Assembly: GCA_012842745.1 (NCBI GenBank) | Contig: DUSF01000049.1 | Location: 1-64,000 of the forward strand | Source of the DNA: Bacillus sp. (in: firmicutes) | GTDB taxonomy: Bacteria > Bacillota > Bacilli > Bacillales > Bacillaceae_J | Direction of reading: 5' to 3' | DNA length: 64,000 bases | Made by a program: the position numbers and the translations under genes | Part shown: positions 37,985-50,441 of the stretch, piece after piece | Layout of the letters: each line of letters starts with the position of its first letter | Numbering within the stretch: position 1 is the first letter of the stretch | Notes under the pieces: generated by a model | Database searches by the model: none | What the model saw: only the letters and a program-made list of their open reading frames with translations | What the model was told of the DNA's origin: nothing

Positions 37985-38872
37985 TTACCTTTTTCCCTTC
38001 CGTTTTTCAATATCTCGGTGACTGCGATTAATAATATAATCCTTTTCAAAATGCTTTCCAATATATTCAGCAAGTGTTACAGAACGATGCTGCCCACCTG
38101 TACAGCCAATGGCAATGACGAGTTGACTTTTCCCTTCCCGCTTATAATGCGGAAGCATAAAGGCTAATAAATCAATTAGTTTTTCAAGAAATTTGTGTGT
38201 TTCTGGCTGTTTTAACACATAAGAGGAGACCTCTTCGTCAAGACCTGTTTTTGGTCGAAGCGAATCAATATAATGGGGATTTGGTAAAAAACGCACATCA
38301 AAAACTAAATCGGCATCAATTGGTAGCCCATACTTAAAACCAAATGAAATAACATTTACACTAAAGATTTGTTGCTTTTCTTTTGCAAATCCGCTAATAA
38401 TTTTTTCACGAAGCATCCTTGGCGTCAGCTCAGAAGTATCAATGATCTGCTGTGCCCGACCCTTCAATTCATCAAGAATTTCTCTTTCATATTTAATCCC
38501 TTCTAACGGCAAGCCACTTTTTGCTAACGGATGTGACCGTCTTGTTTCTTTATAGCGGCTTACCAACACTTGATCACTTGCATCTAAAAATAGAATTTGT
38601 GGTGTAATCCAGTTCAATTCGCTCATACTGTCAATGGCATCAACTAATGTGTCAAAAAATCCTCGCCCACGCAAATCCATTACTAAGGCAATCTTATTCA
38701 TTTTGTTGCCGGACTCTTTGACCAATTCCATAAATTTCGGTATTAATGTTGGAGGTAGGTTATCGACACAAAAGAAACCAAGATCCTCAAAGCTTTGGAC
38801 AGCAACCGTTTTGCCTGCTCCACTCATCCCAGTTATAATGACCATTTGAACTTCTTGATTAGCTGTACTCAT
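37985..38872 (-). CDS. rapZ: RNase adapter / nucleotide-binding protein RapZ (YvcJ)
   Basis: 295 residues. Walker [12 protein letters not shown] near the N-terminus, Walker B-like [12 protein letters not shown], and a C-terminal [16 protein letters not shown] motif typical of RapZ. YvcJ hydrolyses GTP/ATP in B. subtilis and affects competence. It is in the yvcI-rapZ-glmR-whiA-crh operon. The start is an ATG with AAGGAG. Confidence 0.93.
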   Translation of the reverse strand: MSTANQEVQMVIITGMSGAGKTVAVQSFEDLGFFCVDNLPPTLIPKFMELVKESGNKMNKIALVMDLRGRGFFDTLVDAIDSMSELNWITPQILFLDASDQVLVSRYKETRRSHPLAKSGLPLEGIKYEREILDELKGRAQQIIDTSELTPRMLREKIISGFAKEKQQIFSVNVISFGFKYGLPIDADLVFDVRFLPNPHYIDSLRPKTGLDEEVSSYVLKQPETHKFLEKLIDLLAFMLPHYKREGKSQLVIAIGCTGGQHRSVTLAEYIGKHFEKDYIINRSHRDIEKRKGKR

Positions 38873-38884
38873 GTATATATCTCC

Positions 38885-39352
38885 TTAAGAGTGATCTAAA
38901 CGATATGAAATCAATTCATGTTTTGCTGTATATGTAAAGGTACCGTAAACTGTTCCATTGCCATTCATGCAATGCTCAAGAATATAATAATCACCGGGTG
39001 CCATTGGTAACTGTAACACCTCGTCAATTGCATGCCATTTTATCTTTCCTTCTCTTGATTCGTCAAGGTTAACCCCATCATATTGGTCAGCAACGAACGT
39101 AAACATCATCCACTCTGATATAACCTTGTCGTCTTCTTTAATATTTATTGTAAAAATCCCTTTAATCATCGGATTTTTTAACGTGATACCTGTCTCTTCA
39201 AGATATTCACGAATGACAGATTCTTTTACGGATTCACCCAATTCCATCTTACCACCAGGCGCAACCCACCAGCCGCGTCTTGGCTTTTGAAGAAGGAGAA
39301 TTTTGTTACCATTTCGTAAAACACAGTTCGTTATTCGCTGCAAAATTTTCAC
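38885..39352 (-). CDS. yvcI: Nudix hydrolase YvcI
   Basis: 155 residues. Nudix box GGKMELGESVKESVIREYLEETG (GX5EX7REUXEE form; E at expected places) after a PRRGWWVAPGG lead. First gene of the operon behind a TTGTTA-N17-TATAAT promoter. The start is taken as GTG 39352, matching the YvcI N-terminus (xxxLQRxTNCVL); the in-frame TTG at 39343 has the better ribosome spacing. The substrate is unknown. Confidence 0.9.
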   Translation of the reverse strand: MKILQRITNCVLRNGNKILLLQKPRRGWWVAPGGKMELGESVKESVIREYLEETGITLKNPMIKGIFTINIKEDDKVISEWMMFTFVADQYDGVNLDESREGKIKWHAIDEVLQLPMAPGDYYILEHCMNGNGTVYGTFTYTAKHELISYRLDHS

Positions 39353-39381
39353 CTCTTTTTCCGGTGGTTTCCCTAAATATA

Positions 39382-39410
39382 ATTATACTATTATTACGAA
39401 GAGGTAACAA
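39382..39410 (-). promoter_or_regulatory. Promoter of the yvcI-crh operon
   Basis: Minus strand TTGTTA (39405-39410), 17-nt spacer, TATAAT (39382-39387). Confidence 0.75.
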
Positions 39411-39429
39411 TTTTCTTCATTTTTACAAT

Positions 39430-39530
39430 AAAAAAGAGAGGCTGTCTTATAAAAGTTAGATAGCGCGCATCTCAATGTAATTGATTTGCAAGATTGCGTA
39501 GATACCTAACTTTATGAAGACAGCCCCTTT
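39430..39530 (-). terminator. Long-stem terminator after trxB
   Basis: GGCTGTCTT (39440-39448) pairs with AAGACAGCC (39517-39525), and CTAACTTT/AAAGTTAG form an inner stem. On the minus strand it is followed by CTCTCTTTTTTATT. The 279-nt region 39353-39631 otherwise holds the yvcI promoter and AT-rich sequence. Confidence 0.65.
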
Positions 39531-39631
39531 CTATATATATGTGTAAGGGGGCTTTATTATCATTTATCATACCCGATAATTGTTTCATATATATTACAGT
39601 TTTATTAAGCGGTTGTTAAAATTTTGAAATT

Positions 39632-40606
<975 letters not shown>

Positions 40607-40790
40607 TTAGATTAGGTTGAGGTGTTCAAGAGTTTTTCTCAGATACCCTATACCCTATCACCTATATTATATAGTGTACCTAAATCCCACGTTTCCGTCT
40701 ATTAAAAAGCTCAGGAGCTTAGCGCATGCTTTTGCACCAACTGCCTCTAGTTTACGCTCGCACCATCGGATGAAAGGATTTACACGGCAA

Positions 40791-42308
40791 TTAAACAAGT
40801 TCTGTTACATAATGAATATATTTTCTTAAAGTAGAAGAAGAAATTGTATATTTCTCAGCGATTTCCTTCTGAGTGATATGATAATCCTCCGCTTTTAGAC
40901 AGCAATATTCAATCGCAGCAGACCAAGCATGACTATTTTTCAAGCTAATTGGTAAATGAAGCGCATTTATTAGTATTCTAAACCATAACATATAAAATTT
41001 ATGTTCTAGCTCCTGCGATGATGTACATTGCTCCGAAAGAGCCTCAATGACATGTAAACCTTCCGTTAAGCGCAAGTGAATCTTCCCGCTTTTATCCGCT
41101 AGCTTATTCAACATTAAATTTGTAAAGTCTTTAATAATGTCAGATTCATGATTAGTCATGACAATCAAGTTTACTTCCTCTAACAACTTAATATTTCCTG
41201 ATTCCCTTAATAAAAACAAAATTAATAACTTCTTTTCCTCGCTATCTGTTTCCTTAAACTGTTGAATCAATGACTGATAAATCGTATTTCCTTTATGTTC
41301 GTGGGATTGAACCTTTAACCATGGCTCAGCACCTTTTTTCTCGGGGTTGAACTTAATTACTTTCTGCCACATTTCTACGGCTAATTGCTTTCTGTCCGTA
41401 TAGTAGGCAGAGACGCTAAGCCAATAATAAAATGCGCCATCCCCCTCATAACCAAACTTTTGTAACCAACGCAACCATTTGAAAGAATTTTCGTATTGTC
41501 CTAATAAAGCAAAGGTGATACCAAGCTTTGAACGATGGTCCATATCGATCGGGTAAACAACTTGTAATTGTTTAACAATATGGGCAACTTCCTTTTCACG
41601 GCCAAGATAATGATAATAAACAGCTAAATTGCATAAGGCATGAAGATTTCCTTCATTTTTCTTTAATACATCTTGGACAATTTTTATTGCTTTACTTACG
41701 TTGCCAAGATAAAAATGGGCAAGCGATAAGTTGTTATGGGCAGACCAAAATTCAGGATACTCCTTGACAAGCTTTTGCAGCATAATGCTCGCCTCTTTTA
41801 GCTTTCCATTCTCAAGTAGTTCCCTTGCTGTTTCCTGCTTAACGATTAGCTCATCTTCGTGACTATAAAGGCCTTCAAACTCACTTGTTTCAATACTTAA
41901 AAGTTCAAGTAAATCCTCTATATCTTCATTAAATTCACCATCTGGGGCAAAATTAAGATATTGTTTCGCATACTTTTTCGCTTCTTGAAATAAACCTAAA
42001 TATGCACAATTATTAGCCAAAAACGAATAACATTCGTACATTTCAGGCTCTAGCTTTTCAACGATTTCCAGTAATATTGTATTGGAAGCATCGAATTCAC
42101 CTAATTCAGCCAAAACAACGGCAAGCTGACACAAAAATACCGGTTCTTTTGAATCAAATTGAATAGCTCTTTCGAAATATTTTTTTGCTTTATAAAGCTC
42201 ACGACGGCGATAATATTTAATACCTTTATTGAAAAAATACTCTCCATCTTGGGCAAACTGCACAATTTGCCCGATAGCGTGGTTCGTATGATATTTACGT
42301 GTTTCCAT
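40791..42308 (-). CDS. yvcD: TPR-repeat protein YvcD
   Basis: 505 residues. At least six tetratricopeptide helix pairs (KYYRRRELYKAKKYFERAIQFD, AHNNLSLAHFYLGNVSKAIKIVQDVL, and others). The C-terminus (HITQKEIAEKYTISSSTLRKYIHYV) is a helix-turn-helix. This is the known YvcD layout beside trxB. It may act as a regulatory scaffold; no direct function is established. The 214-nt gap to trxB has no clear gene. Confidence 0.88.
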   Translation of the reverse strand: METRKYHTNHAIGQIVQFAQDGEYFFNKGIKYYRRRELYKAKKYFERAIQFDSKEPVFLCQLAVVLAELGEFDASNTILLEIVEKLEPEMYECYSFLANNCAYLGLFQEAKKYAKQYLNFAPDGEFNEDIEDLLELLSIETSEFEGLYSHEDELIVKQETARELLENGKLKEASIMLQKLVKEYPEFWSAHNNLSLAHFYLGNVSKAIKIVQDVLKKNEGNLHALCNLAVYYHYLGREKEVAHIVKQLQVVYPIDMDHRSKLGITFALLGQYENSFKWLRWLQKFGYEGDGAFYYWLSVSAYYTDRKQLAVEMWQKVIKFNPEKKGAEPWLKVQSHEHKGNTIYQSLIQQFKETDSEEKKLLILFLLRESGNIKLLEEVNLIVMTNHESDIIKDFTNLMLNKLADKSGKIHLRLTEGLHVIEALSEQCTSSQELEHKFYMLWFRILINALHLPISLKNSHAWSAAIEYCCLKAEDYHITQKEIAEKYTISSSTLRKYIHYVTELV

Positions 42309-42404
42309 AAAACCTCCATAAAACGGCGAAGTAAAAGTTAACCGAGATTAGTATAACATACTTCGCCATTTGGTGCTTAAAGGATTTGACACATGTATTC
42401 TTCA

Positions 42405-43052
42405 TTATGCTTCTTTTTTTATACCATGTCTTTCTACAAGCACCTTCAATACATCATCTAGTGGAAGTTTTTGTTCTCTTAACAAGACAAGCAAATGATA
42501 GATTAAATCGGCTACTTCCCATTTCAGTTCTTCTGGGTCACGGTTTTTCGCAGCAATAACGACTTCTGTAGCCTCTTCTCCAACCTTTTTTAGTATCTTA
42601 TCAACGCCTTTTTCAAATAAGTACGTTGTATAAGCCCCTTCCGGCATTTCCGCTTCGCGCTCAGCAATTGTTTTTTCAAGCTCATTAATGATAGCAAAAC
42701 GGTCAGATCCCGCTTGCGCTCCAGCTGCATCAGCAGCAACTAAAGAACCGCCAAAGCAGCTGTATGCACCTGTATGACATGCAGGACCTGCTGGAACGAC
42801 TAAGACTACTAACGCATCCTGATCACAATCATATTTTATATCAATAATTTTTTGCGTATTGCCTGAAGTTTCGCCTTTATGCCATAGCTCCGCGCGAGAG
42901 CGACTCCAAAACCATGTTTCTCTCGTTTCCAGCGATTTTCGTAGCGATTCCTCATTCATATAGGCAAGAGTCAGCACTTCTTTCGAGACTGCATCTTGAA
43001 CAATGGCTGGAATTAAACCTTTTTCATCAAATTTGACTTGTGAAACGTTCAT
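42405..43052 (-). CDS. hisI: Phosphoribosyl-AMP cyclohydrolase / PR-ATP pyrophosphatase
   Basis: 215 residues, bifunctional HisIE. The N-terminal cyclohydrolase domain has [26 protein letters not shown] and D-C-D-D-A zinc/Mg motifs; the C-terminal pyrophosphohydrolase has [33 protein letters not shown]. It catalyses steps 2 and 3 of histidine synthesis. Last gene of the operon; the start overlaps hisF by 4 nt. Confidence 0.95.
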   Translation of the reverse strand: MNVSQVKFDEKGLIPAIVQDAVSKEVLTLAYMNEESLRKSLETRETWFWSRSRAELWHKGETSGNTQKIIDIKYDCDQDALVVLVVPAGPACHTGAYSCFGGSLVAADAAGAQAGSDRFAIINELEKTIAEREAEMPEGAYTTYLFEKGVDKILKKVGEEATEVVIAAKNRDPEELKWEVADLIYHLLVLLREQKLPLDDVLKVLVERHGIKKEA

Positions 43053-43807
43053 CGAACATTCACTCCTTTTTTACGAAGATAATCTTTAACTTCTTTCACT
43101 GATGTTTCTTTATAATGAAAAATCGACGCTGCCAATGCTGCATCAGCTTTTCCTTCGACAAACGCATCAACAAAGTGATCGGCATTACCCGCACCTCCAG
43201 AGGCGATAACAGGAACAGATACAGCCTCACTGACCGCTTTTGTTAACTTGATATCAAAGCCTGATTTCTCTCCATCTTTATCCATACTTGTTAAGAGAAT
43301 TTCACCGGCACCACGTTCAACTACTTCTTTTGCCCATGCGATTACTTCATACTCCGTCGCATTGCGGCCGCCATGTGTATAGACCCGCCATGAGCCTAAC
43401 TCTTCGTCATACTTTGCATCGATAGCAATAACGATACATTGTGAGCCGAAAAATTTCGCACCCTCTGATATTAATTCCGGATTCTTAACAGCAGCCGTGT
43501 TTAACGAAACTTTATCAGCACCCGCACGTAAAATTCGCTTCATATCCTCTAGAGTGTTAATGCCTCCGCCAACTGTAAATGGAATCGCAAGCTTAGCCGC
43601 AACACGTTCAACAACATCAACCATCGTTTCACGGCCTTCATGGGAAGCAGAAATATCTAAAAATACAAGCTCATCTGCACCTTCTTTATCGTAAAACTCG
43701 GCCAACTCAACCGGATTACCGGCATCACGAAGCTCAACGAATTGGACACCTTTGACAACTCGTCCTTCTTTTACATCCAGACAAGGAATAATTCGCTTTG
43801 TAACCAT
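43049..43807 (-). CDS. hisF: Imidazole glycerol phosphate synthase, cyclase subunit
   Basis: 252 residues, TIM barrel. [20 protein letters not shown] opens the barrel; catalytic aspartates in CLD and [14 protein letters not shown]. It joins ammonia from HisH to PRFAR, giving IGP and AICAR. TAATG overlap with hisA. Confidence 0.96.
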   Translation of the reverse strand: MVTKRIIPCLDVKEGRVVKGVQFVELRDAGNPVELAEFYDKEGADELVFLDISASHEGRETMVDVVERVAAKLAIPFTVGGGINTLEDMKRILRAGADKVSLNTAAVKNPELISEGAKFFGSQCIVIAIDAKYDEELGSWRVYTHGGRNATEYEVIAWAKEVVERGAGEILLTSMDKDGEKSGFDIKLTKAVSEAVSVPVIASGGAGNADHFVDAFVEGKADAALAASIFHYKETSVKEVKDYLRKKGVNVR

Positions 43808-44538
43808 TAACGATTCACCTCACTTAACGCTTCTTTTACTGTAAACTGTTTTGTATAAAGGGCCTTTCCAACAATCGCACCTGCAACGCCACTAGCTTCA
43901 TATTCTTTTAGATTCACTAAATCTTGAAGCTTGCTAACACCACCTGAAGCAATCACTTCTTTGCCAGTTGCCTTCGCCATTTCAACAATCGCATTTATAT
44001 TTGGACCTGAAAGCATGCCATCTGTGGCAATATCAGTAAAAATAAACACTTCTGCACCAGCTTCAGCTAGTTTTTTTCCTAGCTCAGTTGCCTTTACATT
44101 CGATGTATTTAGCCAGCCTTCTGTTGCCACATAGCCATCTTTTGCATCGATGCCGATAGCAATTTTTTCACCGTATTTCGCAAGCATTGCTTTAACAAAA
44201 GCAGGGTCAGATATCGCGGCGCTACCAAGAATGACGCGGCTCACCCCATTTTCTAAATAAAAAGCAACATCCTCTTCTGTGCGGATGCCGCCGCCAATTT
44301 GCACTTTCATATTTAATTTGCTCGCAACTTCAAGCACATGCTCATGATTGACACGCTGGCCCGCTTTTGCACCATCTAGATCAACCATATGAATCCACTC
44401 TGCCCCTTCATCGGCAAAAAGCTTTGCCATTGCAAAAGGCGAATCCCCATAAACCGTTTCTTTATTATAATCTCCTTGAAGCAAACGCACACATTTGCCT
44501 CCGCGCATATCAATTGCCGGGTAAATGGTAAATGTCAT
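43807..44538 (-). CDS. hisA: ProFAR isomerase
   Basis: 243 residues, TIM barrel related to His[21 protein letters not shown] start and [14 protein letters not shown] carry the two catalytic aspartates. It catalyses the fourth step of histidine synthesis. It follows hisH in the operon, start with GGAGGGGAG. Confidence 0.96.
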   Translation of the reverse strand: MTFTIYPAIDMRGGKCVRLLQGDYNKETVYGDSPFAMAKLFADEGAEWIHMVDLDGAKAGQRVNHEHVLEVASKLNMKVQIGGGIRTEEDVAFYLENGVSRVILGSAAISDPAFVKAMLAKYGEKIAIGIDAKDGYVATEGWLNTSNVKATELGKKLAEAGAEVFIFTDIATDGMLSGPNINAIVEMAKATGKEVIASGGVSKLQDLVNLKEYEASGVAGAIVGKALYTKQFTVKEALSEVNR

Positions 44539-44540
44539 AT

Positions 44541-45173
44541 CTATTCTCTCCCCTCCACAAGCTTCGAAAAATTCATTAGGATTGATAAACCGATTTCACT
44601 GCTCTTTTCTGGATGGAATTGGGTACCATACACATTGCCTTGTCCTACTACTGCTGGTACCTCGACATCATATATGCTACTTGCCAAGACAACATTGTCG
44701 TCTTGTGGAACCGCATAATAGGAATGAACAAAATAAACATGGCCTTGTTCAACATTACGGAGCAACGCTGATTCTGGCTGGCGGAAATTCAGCTTATTCC
44801 AACCCATATGTGGTACTTTATATTTTTCACCAGAAGCAGTCCTTCCTGGAAACTTAACGATTTTTCCTTTTAAAAATTGCAAGCCTTGCGTAATGCCGTT
44901 TTCTTCACTTTCGTCAAATAAAAGCTGCATTCCTAAACAAATGCCAAGTAATGGCTTTCCAGCAACAACTTCATTTTTTATAAAAGCTGTTAAGCTAGTT
45001 TGATTTAAAATTGTCATCGCATCACGGAATGCGCCAACACCTGGCAAAATTAAACCTTTGCAGTTATTGAGCTTGTCTTGATCATCCGTGACAATATGTT
45101 GATAGTTCATCCGTTCAAGCGCCTTACTGACGCTGTACAAATTCCCCATTCCATAATCGATAATGCCGATCAT
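44541..45173 (-). CDS. hisH: Imidazole glycerol phosphate synthase, glutaminase subunit
   Basis: 210 residues, class I glutamine amidotransferase. Nucleophile in [15 protein letters not shown], His/Glu in [13 protein letters not shown]. It supplies ammonia to HisF. The ATG overlaps the hisB stop (TAATG). Confidence 0.96.
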   Translation of the reverse strand: MIGIIDYGMGNLYSVSKALERMNYQHIVTDDQDKLNNCKGLILPGVGAFRDAMTILNQTSLTAFIKNEVVAGKPLLGICLGMQLLFDESEENGITQGLQFLKGKIVKFPGRTASGEKYKVPHMGWNKLNFRQPESALLRNVEQGHVYFVHSYYAVPQDDNVVLASSIYDVEVPAVVGQGNVYGTQFHPEKSSEIGLSILMNFSKLVEGRE

Positions 45174-45760
45174 TATAACATTCCTTTCGTTGATGGGACT
45201 CCTTTTATCCGTGGGTCAATCACCGTTGCTTCATCTAAGGCACGGCCAAGCGCTTTAAATATCGCCTCAATTATATGGTGCGTATTATGACCGTAATGGA
45301 CGATTACATGCAAGTTCATCCGTGCTTCAAGCGCCAGTTTCCAAAGGAATTCATGGACAAGCTCAGTGTCAAAAGTGCCAACACGTGCGCTTGGAAGCTC
45401 AGCGCGAAATTCTACATGCGGACGATTGCTAAGGTCTACAACGACTTGTGCCAACGCTTCATCCATCGGTACAAACGCGTTTCCATAGCGCTTTATTCCT
45501 TTTTTATCGCCTAATGCTTCTCTTAGGGCTTGCCCTAAGCAAATCCCGATATCCTCAGTTGTATGATGATCATCAATTTCCACATCACCAACTGCATCAA
45601 TCGTTAAATTAAATTGACCATGCTTCGTAAAAAGATCAAGCATATGCGTTAAAAATGGTACATTTGTTTCAAGGTTGGCTCTTCCTTCTCCATCAATTTC
45701 AAAAGAAAGTTTAATATCCGTTTCATTCGTTCTTCTTTCAATACTTGCTTGGCGTGTCAT
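45173..45760 (-). CDS. hisB: Imidazoleglycerol-phosphate dehydratase
   Basis: 195 residues, monofunctional HisB. Duplicated manganese sites: [21 protein letters not shown], and [22 protein letters not shown]. The start is an ATG with GGGAGGG. It begins the second block of the his operon after the 52-bp repeats. Confidence 0.96.
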   Translation of the reverse strand: MTRQASIERRTNETDIKLSFEIDGEGRANLETNVPFLTHMLDLFTKHGQFNLTIDAVGDVEIDDHHTTEDIGICLGQALREALGDKKGIKRYGNAFVPMDEALAQVVVDLSNRPHVEFRAELPSARVGTFDTELVHEFLWKLALEARMNLHVIVHYGHNTHHIIEAIFKALGRALDEATVIDPRIKGVPSTKGML

Positions 45761-45811
45761 ATGTGTTCCCTCCCTAATATAAAGGATTGTTTTTTTATTT
45801 TAATGCTTTTC

Positions 45812-45967
45812 GGTTACCGTTTTTGTGTTTTTCCCATGTTTGCGGTCACTAGATTGACTGTCTAGTTACCGTGTTTGCCTTTTTCCCTCGCTTGCGGGCA
45901 CTAGAACGACTATCTGGTTACCGTGGGCAACCTTTTTGCCCTGTTCACGGTCACTAGAATGGCCCTT
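45812..45967. repeat. Three 52-bp tandem repeats between hisD and hisB
   Basis: GGTTACCGT-like units start at 45812, 45864 and 45916, an exact 52-bp period; each unit ends in CGGTCACTAGA or CGGGCACTAGA followed by NNNACTRTCT. Middles (TTTTTCCC etc.) are less conserved. Each unit can fold a short hairpin (CTAGTTACCG against CGGGCACTAG, 8 of 10 positions). The 227-nt gap 45761-45987 holds no gene. Confidence 0.8.
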
Positions 45968-45987
45968 TAATTAGCACATTGGCCATT

Positions 45988-47253
45988 TTATTTTAATCTT
46001 TGCTCCACTGCGCGGGCATGAGCTTCTAAACCTTCAAGTCTGGCTAATGCCGCAATTTTATAACCATTATCTTGAACCGCTTTTTTACTATACGAAATGA
46101 TTGATGATTTTTTCACAAAATCATCAACATTTAATGGGCTTGAAAAACGTGCTGTCCCATTTGTAGGTAAGACATGGTTCGGTCCAGCAAAATAATCACC
46201 GATTGGCTCTGAGCTGTTTTCTCCTAAGAAAATTGCCCCCGCATGGCGGATTTGTCCAATTATACCGATAGGGTCGGCTGTCATAACCTCAAGATGCTCC
46301 GGGGCTAGCTCATTCACAACGGCAATGGCCTGTTCCATAGTTTCGGTAACATAGATTGCTCCAAAGTCACGGATAGAGACTGCAGCGATTTCCACGCGAG
46401 GCAAGCTCTCAAGCTGCTTTTCTACTTCTTCCGAAACCTTTTCAGCTAGTTCCATAGAGGGCGTAACGAGGACACTGGATGCTCTCCTATCATGCTCCGC
46501 CTGTGAAAGCAGGTCCGCAGCGATGTACGCTGGATTTGCATTCTCATCAGCTAGAACAACTATTTCACTAGGGCCAGCAATCATATCAATGTCAACATCA
46601 CCGAATACTTCGCGCTTCGCTAAAGCTACAAAAATATTTCCAGGCCCTGTTATTTTGTCAACTGCTTTAATTGTTTTCGTACCATAAGCTAGAGCACCGA
46701 TTGCTTGGGCACCGCCTACCTTGTAAATTTCCTTTATACCACATTCGTTAGCAGCAACAAGCACACCTGCTGGTAGCCTGCCATCTTTTCCCGGCGGCGA
46801 AACCATCGCAATTCGCTCAACACCAGCAACCTGTGCCGGGATGACATTCATCAAAACGGATGACGGGTAAGCAGCCGTTCCACCTGGAACATAAACACCA
46901 ACCGCATCTAGTGGAGTAATTTTTTGACCTAAAATTGTCCCATCTGCTTCAGTTGTTATCCATGATTGTCGAACTTGACGGCTATGATAATTGCGAATAT
47001 TTTCCGCAGCTTCACGAATGTAGCCAACAAGAGCTTCATCAATGGCCTTATAAGCTTCCCCAATTTCTTCCTCTGTTACTTTTAAGGAATCCAATTTTAC
47101 CCGATCAAATTTTTCAGTATAATCAAGAAGAGCTTGATCACCACGAATTTTGACATTTTCCAAAATATCTAAAACAGTTTTTCGCTGCTCTTCAGTTCCA
47201 GAATCTAAATCCCTTTTTAATGATAATGTTTCAGTCACTTTTTCAATTCTCAT
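45988..47253 (-). CDS. hisD: Histidinol dehydrogenase
   Basis: 421 residues from the ATG at 47253 (AAGGAG upstream, after the hisG stop); the longer frame into hisG is not used. Signatures: [22 protein letters not shown] in pieces, [27 protein letters not shown], and [14 protein letters not shown] with zinc-binding residues. It catalyses the last two steps to histidine. Confidence 0.96.
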   Translation of the reverse strand: MRIEKVTETLSLKRDLDSGTEEQRKTVLDILENVKIRGDQALLDYTEKFDRVKLDSLKVTEEEIGEAYKAIDEALVGYIREAAENIRNYHSRQVRQSWITTEADGTILGQKITPLDAVGVYVPGGTAAYPSSVLMNVIPAQVAGVERIAMVSPPGKDGRLPAGVLVAANECGIKEIYKVGGAQAIGALAYGTKTIKAVDKITGPGNIFVALAKREVFGDVDIDMIAGPSEIVVLADENANPAYIAADLLSQAEHDRRASSVLVTPSMELAEKVSEEVEKQLESLPRVEIAAVSIRDFGAIYVTETMEQAIAVVNELAPEHLEVMTADPIGIIGQIRHAGAIFLGENSSEPIGDYFAGPNHVLPTNGTARFSSPLNVDDFVKKSSIISYSKKAVQDNGYKIAALARLEGLEAHARAVEQRLK

Positions 47254-47257
47254 CTTC

Positions 47258-47902
47258 TTATTTCTCTCCTTCAATGACAGCCGATAAGCGCTCGACCATA
47301 TCATCGATAAATTGATCCTTCATTCGGTAGGAGACTGGATTGACAACGAGGCGTGAAGTGATCTCTTGAATGCGCTCAAGCTCGACTAAGCCGTTTTCTT
47401 TCAATGTGCGCCCAGTTGAAACAATATCGACAATCCGCTCTGCTAGGCCTATTAATGGCGCAAGCTCGATTGAGCCGTTCAGCTTAATAATTTCGACTTG
47501 CTCCCCTTGTTCACGGAAGTATTTAGAAGCCGCATTCGGGTATTTTGTTGCAATCTTCGGGGCCACGCTTACTGCTTTTGCATTCGGCAACCCAGCTACC
47601 GCTAAATAACAAGCACTAATTTTCAAATCCAACACTTCATAAACATCACGCTCTTCTTCTAGCATAACATCTTTTCCGGCAATACCAAGGTCTGCTACAC
47701 CATGCTCAACATACGTTACAACATCCATTGGCTTTGCCAAAATAAAGCGCATATTTTCCTCTGGTACATCAATGATTAATTTCCGGGAATCATCAAATTC
47801 GGGAGGGAGCCGATAGCCAGCCCGCCTTAGGAGTTCAGCCGCCTCCTCAAAGATTCGACCCTTCGGCATTGCAATTGTTAACATGGTTGAACTTGAACTC
47901 AT
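47258..47902 (-). CDS. hisG: ATP phosphoribosyltransferase catalytic subunit (short form)
   Basis: 214 residues, the short HisG that needs His[14 protein letters not shown] start, [10 protein letters not shown], and the PRPP loop [14 protein letters not shown]. First committed step of histidine synthesis. The ATG overlaps the hisZ stop by 4 nt. Confidence 0.96.
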   Translation of the reverse strand: MSSSSTMLTIAMPKGRIFEEAAELLRRAGYRLPPEFDDSRKLIIDVPEENMRFILAKPMDVVTYVEHGVADLGIAGKDVMLEEERDVYEVLDLKISACYLAVAGLPNAKAVSVAPKIATKYPNAASKYFREQGEQVEIIKLNGSIELAPLIGLAERIVDIVSTGRTLKENGLVELERIQEITSRLVVNPVSYRMKDQFIDDMVERLSAVIEGEK

Positions 47903-49086
47903 AGCTCGTTACCCTCCTTTCCCGGTTTCCCAATACAATAAGCTACATCTTGATAACGCTTTGTAAACAAATCAACATCTTCAATTCCTGCAATATCTTG
48001 AAGAACGACCCTTCCACCATTTTCACGTTTCGCCCGCGCAAATTCAATAGCTTCCTGTCTACGCTCTTGACTAAAAATAATGAGTGAGATTGCTGTTGAA
48101 GCTTGTGCATCGCCCAATGCCTCAACTAAGCGGTCAAGACGAATAGCAAAACCCGTTGCTGCTGTTGGACGATTGAATTTTTCAAGCAATTGATCATAAC
48201 GACCACCACTACATAATGAAAAACCAAGATTTTGTGCATATCCTTCAAATAAAATACCAGTATAATAGCTCATATGGCTGACAATATTTAAATCTATTTT
48301 AATATTGTCTGTTACACGATAATTTTCTAGATGGCTCCACAACAAGTCAAGTTCATCAATTGCTTTCCTAGCCCCACTATTTTCCGTCATTTCACGAGCT
48401 TCAGCAATAATTTGCTGAGTGCCACGCATTTGTAATAGTTTAAATAACCGCTGTTTATCAATAGAAGAAAGCGGCAAGCTTTTGACATGCTCCCTGTAGC
48501 CGACGTAATTTTTTTCATATAAAAAACGGCGAAGAACATTAGCGCGCTCTTCATTTCCTAAAATTTCGACGAATAAGGCATTCACAAAGCCAACATGACC
48601 GATGGCTACGGAGAAATTTTCTAGGCCAGCACTTGTCAACACAGCAACCATTAAAGCAATAACTTCAGCATCGGCACTAATGGTTGGGTCCCCTATTAGC
48701 TCGACTCCGATTTGCTCAAACTCGGCTGGGCGTCCACCTTCCCGCTCTTGGGCTCGAAATACGTTCGCATCATAGGCTAATCGCAACGGATAGCCTTCCC
48801 CCTTCATTCTTGACGCTGCCACCCTTGCAATTGGTGCTGTCATATCAGGCCGCAAAACAAGTGTATGCCCTTGTTGATCAAGCAGCTTGAAAAGCTGTTG
48901 GTTAGGAATAGCGGAAACTGCACCGACTGTTTCAAAATATTCCAACGTTGGTGTTTGAATTGATTGATATCCCCATGCCTGTATTTCATCCGTCATTTTA
49001 TTTCTCGCTTGTCTTTTTGTTTCATAAAGATCAGGTAATGTATCCCTCATCCCAAGCGGCTTTTCAAACATAAATAGCTTAGACAT
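47899..49086 (-). CDS. hisZ: ATP phosphoribosyltransferase regulatory subunit
   Basis: 395 residues from the ATG at 49086; the upstream GTG at 49098 is an alternative. HisRS-like fold without the tRNA part: [31 protein letters not shown], and [12 protein letters not shown]. It forms the octamer with HisG and senses histidine. It leads the his operon; the promoter and operator-like repeat are upstream. Confidence 0.93.
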   Translation of the reverse strand: MSKLFMFEKPLGMRDTLPDLYETKRQARNKMTDEIQAWGYQSIQTPTLEYFETVGAVSAIPNQQLFKLLDQQGHTLVLRPDMTAPIARVAASRMKGEGYPLRLAYDANVFRAQEREGGRPAEFEQIGVELIGDPTISADAEVIALMVAVLTSAGLENFSVAIGHVGFVNALFVEILGNEERANVLRRFLYEKNYVGYREHVKSLPLSSIDKQRLFKLLQMRGTQQIIAEAREMTENSGARKAIDELDLLWSHLENYRVTDNIKIDLNIVSHMSYYTGILFEGYAQNLGFSLCSGGRYDQLLEKFNRPTAATGFAIRLDRLVEALGDAQASTAISLIIFSQERRQEAIEFARAKRENGGRVVLQDIAGIEDVDLFTKRYQDVAYCIGKPGKEGNEL

Positions 49087-49114
49087 TTTCCGACTCACCC
49101 TTTTTTATTAATAG

Positions 49115-49195
49115 AGCGCACTATACTTTAGTTCGCTAATGTGCTAACAAGATAAAGTTAAGTAGTAGTTTACATCTAAAATAAGCAAGCGTCAA
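49115..49195 (-). promoter_or_regulatory. his operon promoter and inverted-repeat operator
   Basis: Minus strand TTGACG (49190-49195), 17-nt spacer, TAAACT (49167-49172). Downstream, AGCGAACTA (49129-49137) and TAGTGCGCT (49115-49123) form a 9-bp inverted repeat with one mismatch and a 5-nt spacer, a likely repressor site in the leader. No T-box was seen. Confidence 0.6.
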
Positions 49196-49225
49196 TAAAA
49201 ATATATTTTATAATCCAGCCAAATA

Positions 49226-49262
49226 AATCGGCTCGGAGTTACAATAAAGCCCCGAGCCGATT
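49226..49262 (-). terminator. Terminator of the hprK-lgt-yvoD-ppaX-yvoF operon
   Basis: AATCGGCTCGG (49226-49236) / CCGAGCCGATT (49252-49262), perfect 11-bp stem, directly after the yvoF stop. Followed on the minus strand by TATTTGG, a poor T-run. Confidence 0.65.
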
Positions 49263-49263
49263 A

Positions 49264-49797
49264 TCATTCTAGCTGTTTATTATTTTGTTTCTGTTCCCTT
49301 GCTTCCATTTCCTCTTTCGTATAAATAATCCTCATCGGATTTCCGCCAACAAACGAACCGGTAGGTACATCTTTATGAACGAGCGTACCAGCAGAGACAA
49401 TAGCCCCATCTCCAATGACCACGCCTGGCAAAATCGTTGAATTCGCACCAATTAATACATTGCTGCCAATCACAACCTCTCCTATGCGATACTCTTTTAT
49501 TAAATACTCATGCGCAAGAATCGTTGTATTATAGCCAATAACCGCGTTGTTTCCAACTTTAATTTTTTCAGGGAACATAACATCAAGCATGACCATTAGG
49601 GCAAATGACGTGCTTTTCCCAACCTCCATCTGTAAAAACGTACGGTATAGCCAGTTTTTCATTGGTAAAAATGGTGTATAGCGAGCAAGCTGAATAATAA
49701 CAAAGTTTTTGACAACCTTCCAAAATGGAACTGTTTTGTACACATGCCATAACGAATTCGCCTCTGTTACCATGTACCGCGTTGTTCTTCTGCTCAC
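49264..49797 (-). CDS. yvoF: Hexapeptide-repeat acetyltransferase YvoF
   Basis: 177 residues. Left-handed beta-helix hexapeptides ([35 protein letters not shown]). The start is GTG 49797, overlapping ppaX by 4 nt. Last gene of the operon; the substrate is unknown. Same place as B. subtilis yvoF. Confidence 0.88.
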   Translation of the reverse strand: MSRRTTRYMVTEANSLWHVYKTVPFWKVVKNFVIIQLARYTPFLPMKNWLYRTFLQMEVGKSTSFALMVMLDVMFPEKIKVGNNAVIGYNTTILAHEYLIKEYRIGEVVIGSNVLIGANSTILPGVVIGDGAIVSAGTLVHKDVPTGSFVGGNPMRIIYTKEEMEAREQKQNNKQLE

Positions 49798-50441
49798 TTA
49801 TTCAGCCCTCCAAGAATATCAATTAAATCGGACATTTTATCTAGGATAAAATCTGGGTGGAAACTTTCGATATATTTACGGCCTTTCAGCGCCCAAGCAA
49901 CACCAACTGTAAGTGTCCCCGCATTTTTTCCACCTTCAATATCATGATAATTATCACCGACCATAATGGCATTTTCCGGCTTTGATCCTACTTGCTCCAA
50001 TGCCTTTAAAATTGGCTCTGGATCCGGCTTCGCATGTACAACATCATCTAATGTGACAACAACGTCGAAAAATTGAGCAAGCCTTGTTATTTTCAAGCCC
50101 ATTTCAACTGTAAGGCGCTTTTTCGTTGTTACAACTGCAAGCTTATAACCACTCTCGTATAAGTATTTAATCGTATCGTAGACGCCTTCAAATTCGGTTA
50201 CGAGCTCATCATGTTTGGCATGATTGAAATCCCGATAAAATTGGACCATCTCTTCAGCCCGCGTTGAATCAAGCTTCTGAAAACTTTCCAACAGTGGCGG
50301 GCCAATAAATTGAAGTATATCCTCTTCTTTATATTGCCGTGGAAAATAATGTTCTAGCGTATGCTTAAATGATGTTATTATCAAATCATTCGTATTAATT
50401 AATGTTCCATCTAAATCAAATAGTATCGTATCAACCTTCAT
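49794..50441 (-). CDS. ppaX: Pyrophosphatase PpaX
   Basis: 215 residues from the ATG at 50441, with AAAGGAAG; the longer frame (50492) runs into yvoD. HAD superfamily: [22 protein letters not shown], and [16 protein letters not shown]. It hydrolyses the pyrophosphate made by HPrK phosphorolysis of HPr-P. Same operon as hprK. Confidence 0.93.
   Translation of the reverse strand: MKVDTILFDLDGTLINTNDLIITSFKHTLEHYFPRQYKEEDILQFIGPPLLESFQKLDSTRAEEMVQFYRDFNHAKHDELVTEFEGVYDTIKYLYESGYKLAVVTTKKRLTVEMGLKITRLAQFFDVVVTLDDVVHAKPDPEPILKALEQVGSKPENAIMVGDNYHDIEGGKNAGTLTVGVAWALKGRKYIESFHPDFILDKMSDLIDILGGLNK

Noticed and set aside
45812-45967. Possible CRISPR array or T-box leader
   Set aside because: Only three degenerate 52-bp tandem units without spacer/repeat structure; no T-box specifier or AGGGUGGNACCGCG motif seen.
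47253-47304. Longer HisD start inside hisG
   Set aside because: The ATG at 47253 has a ribosome site and gives the family's usual N-terminus (MRIEKVT).
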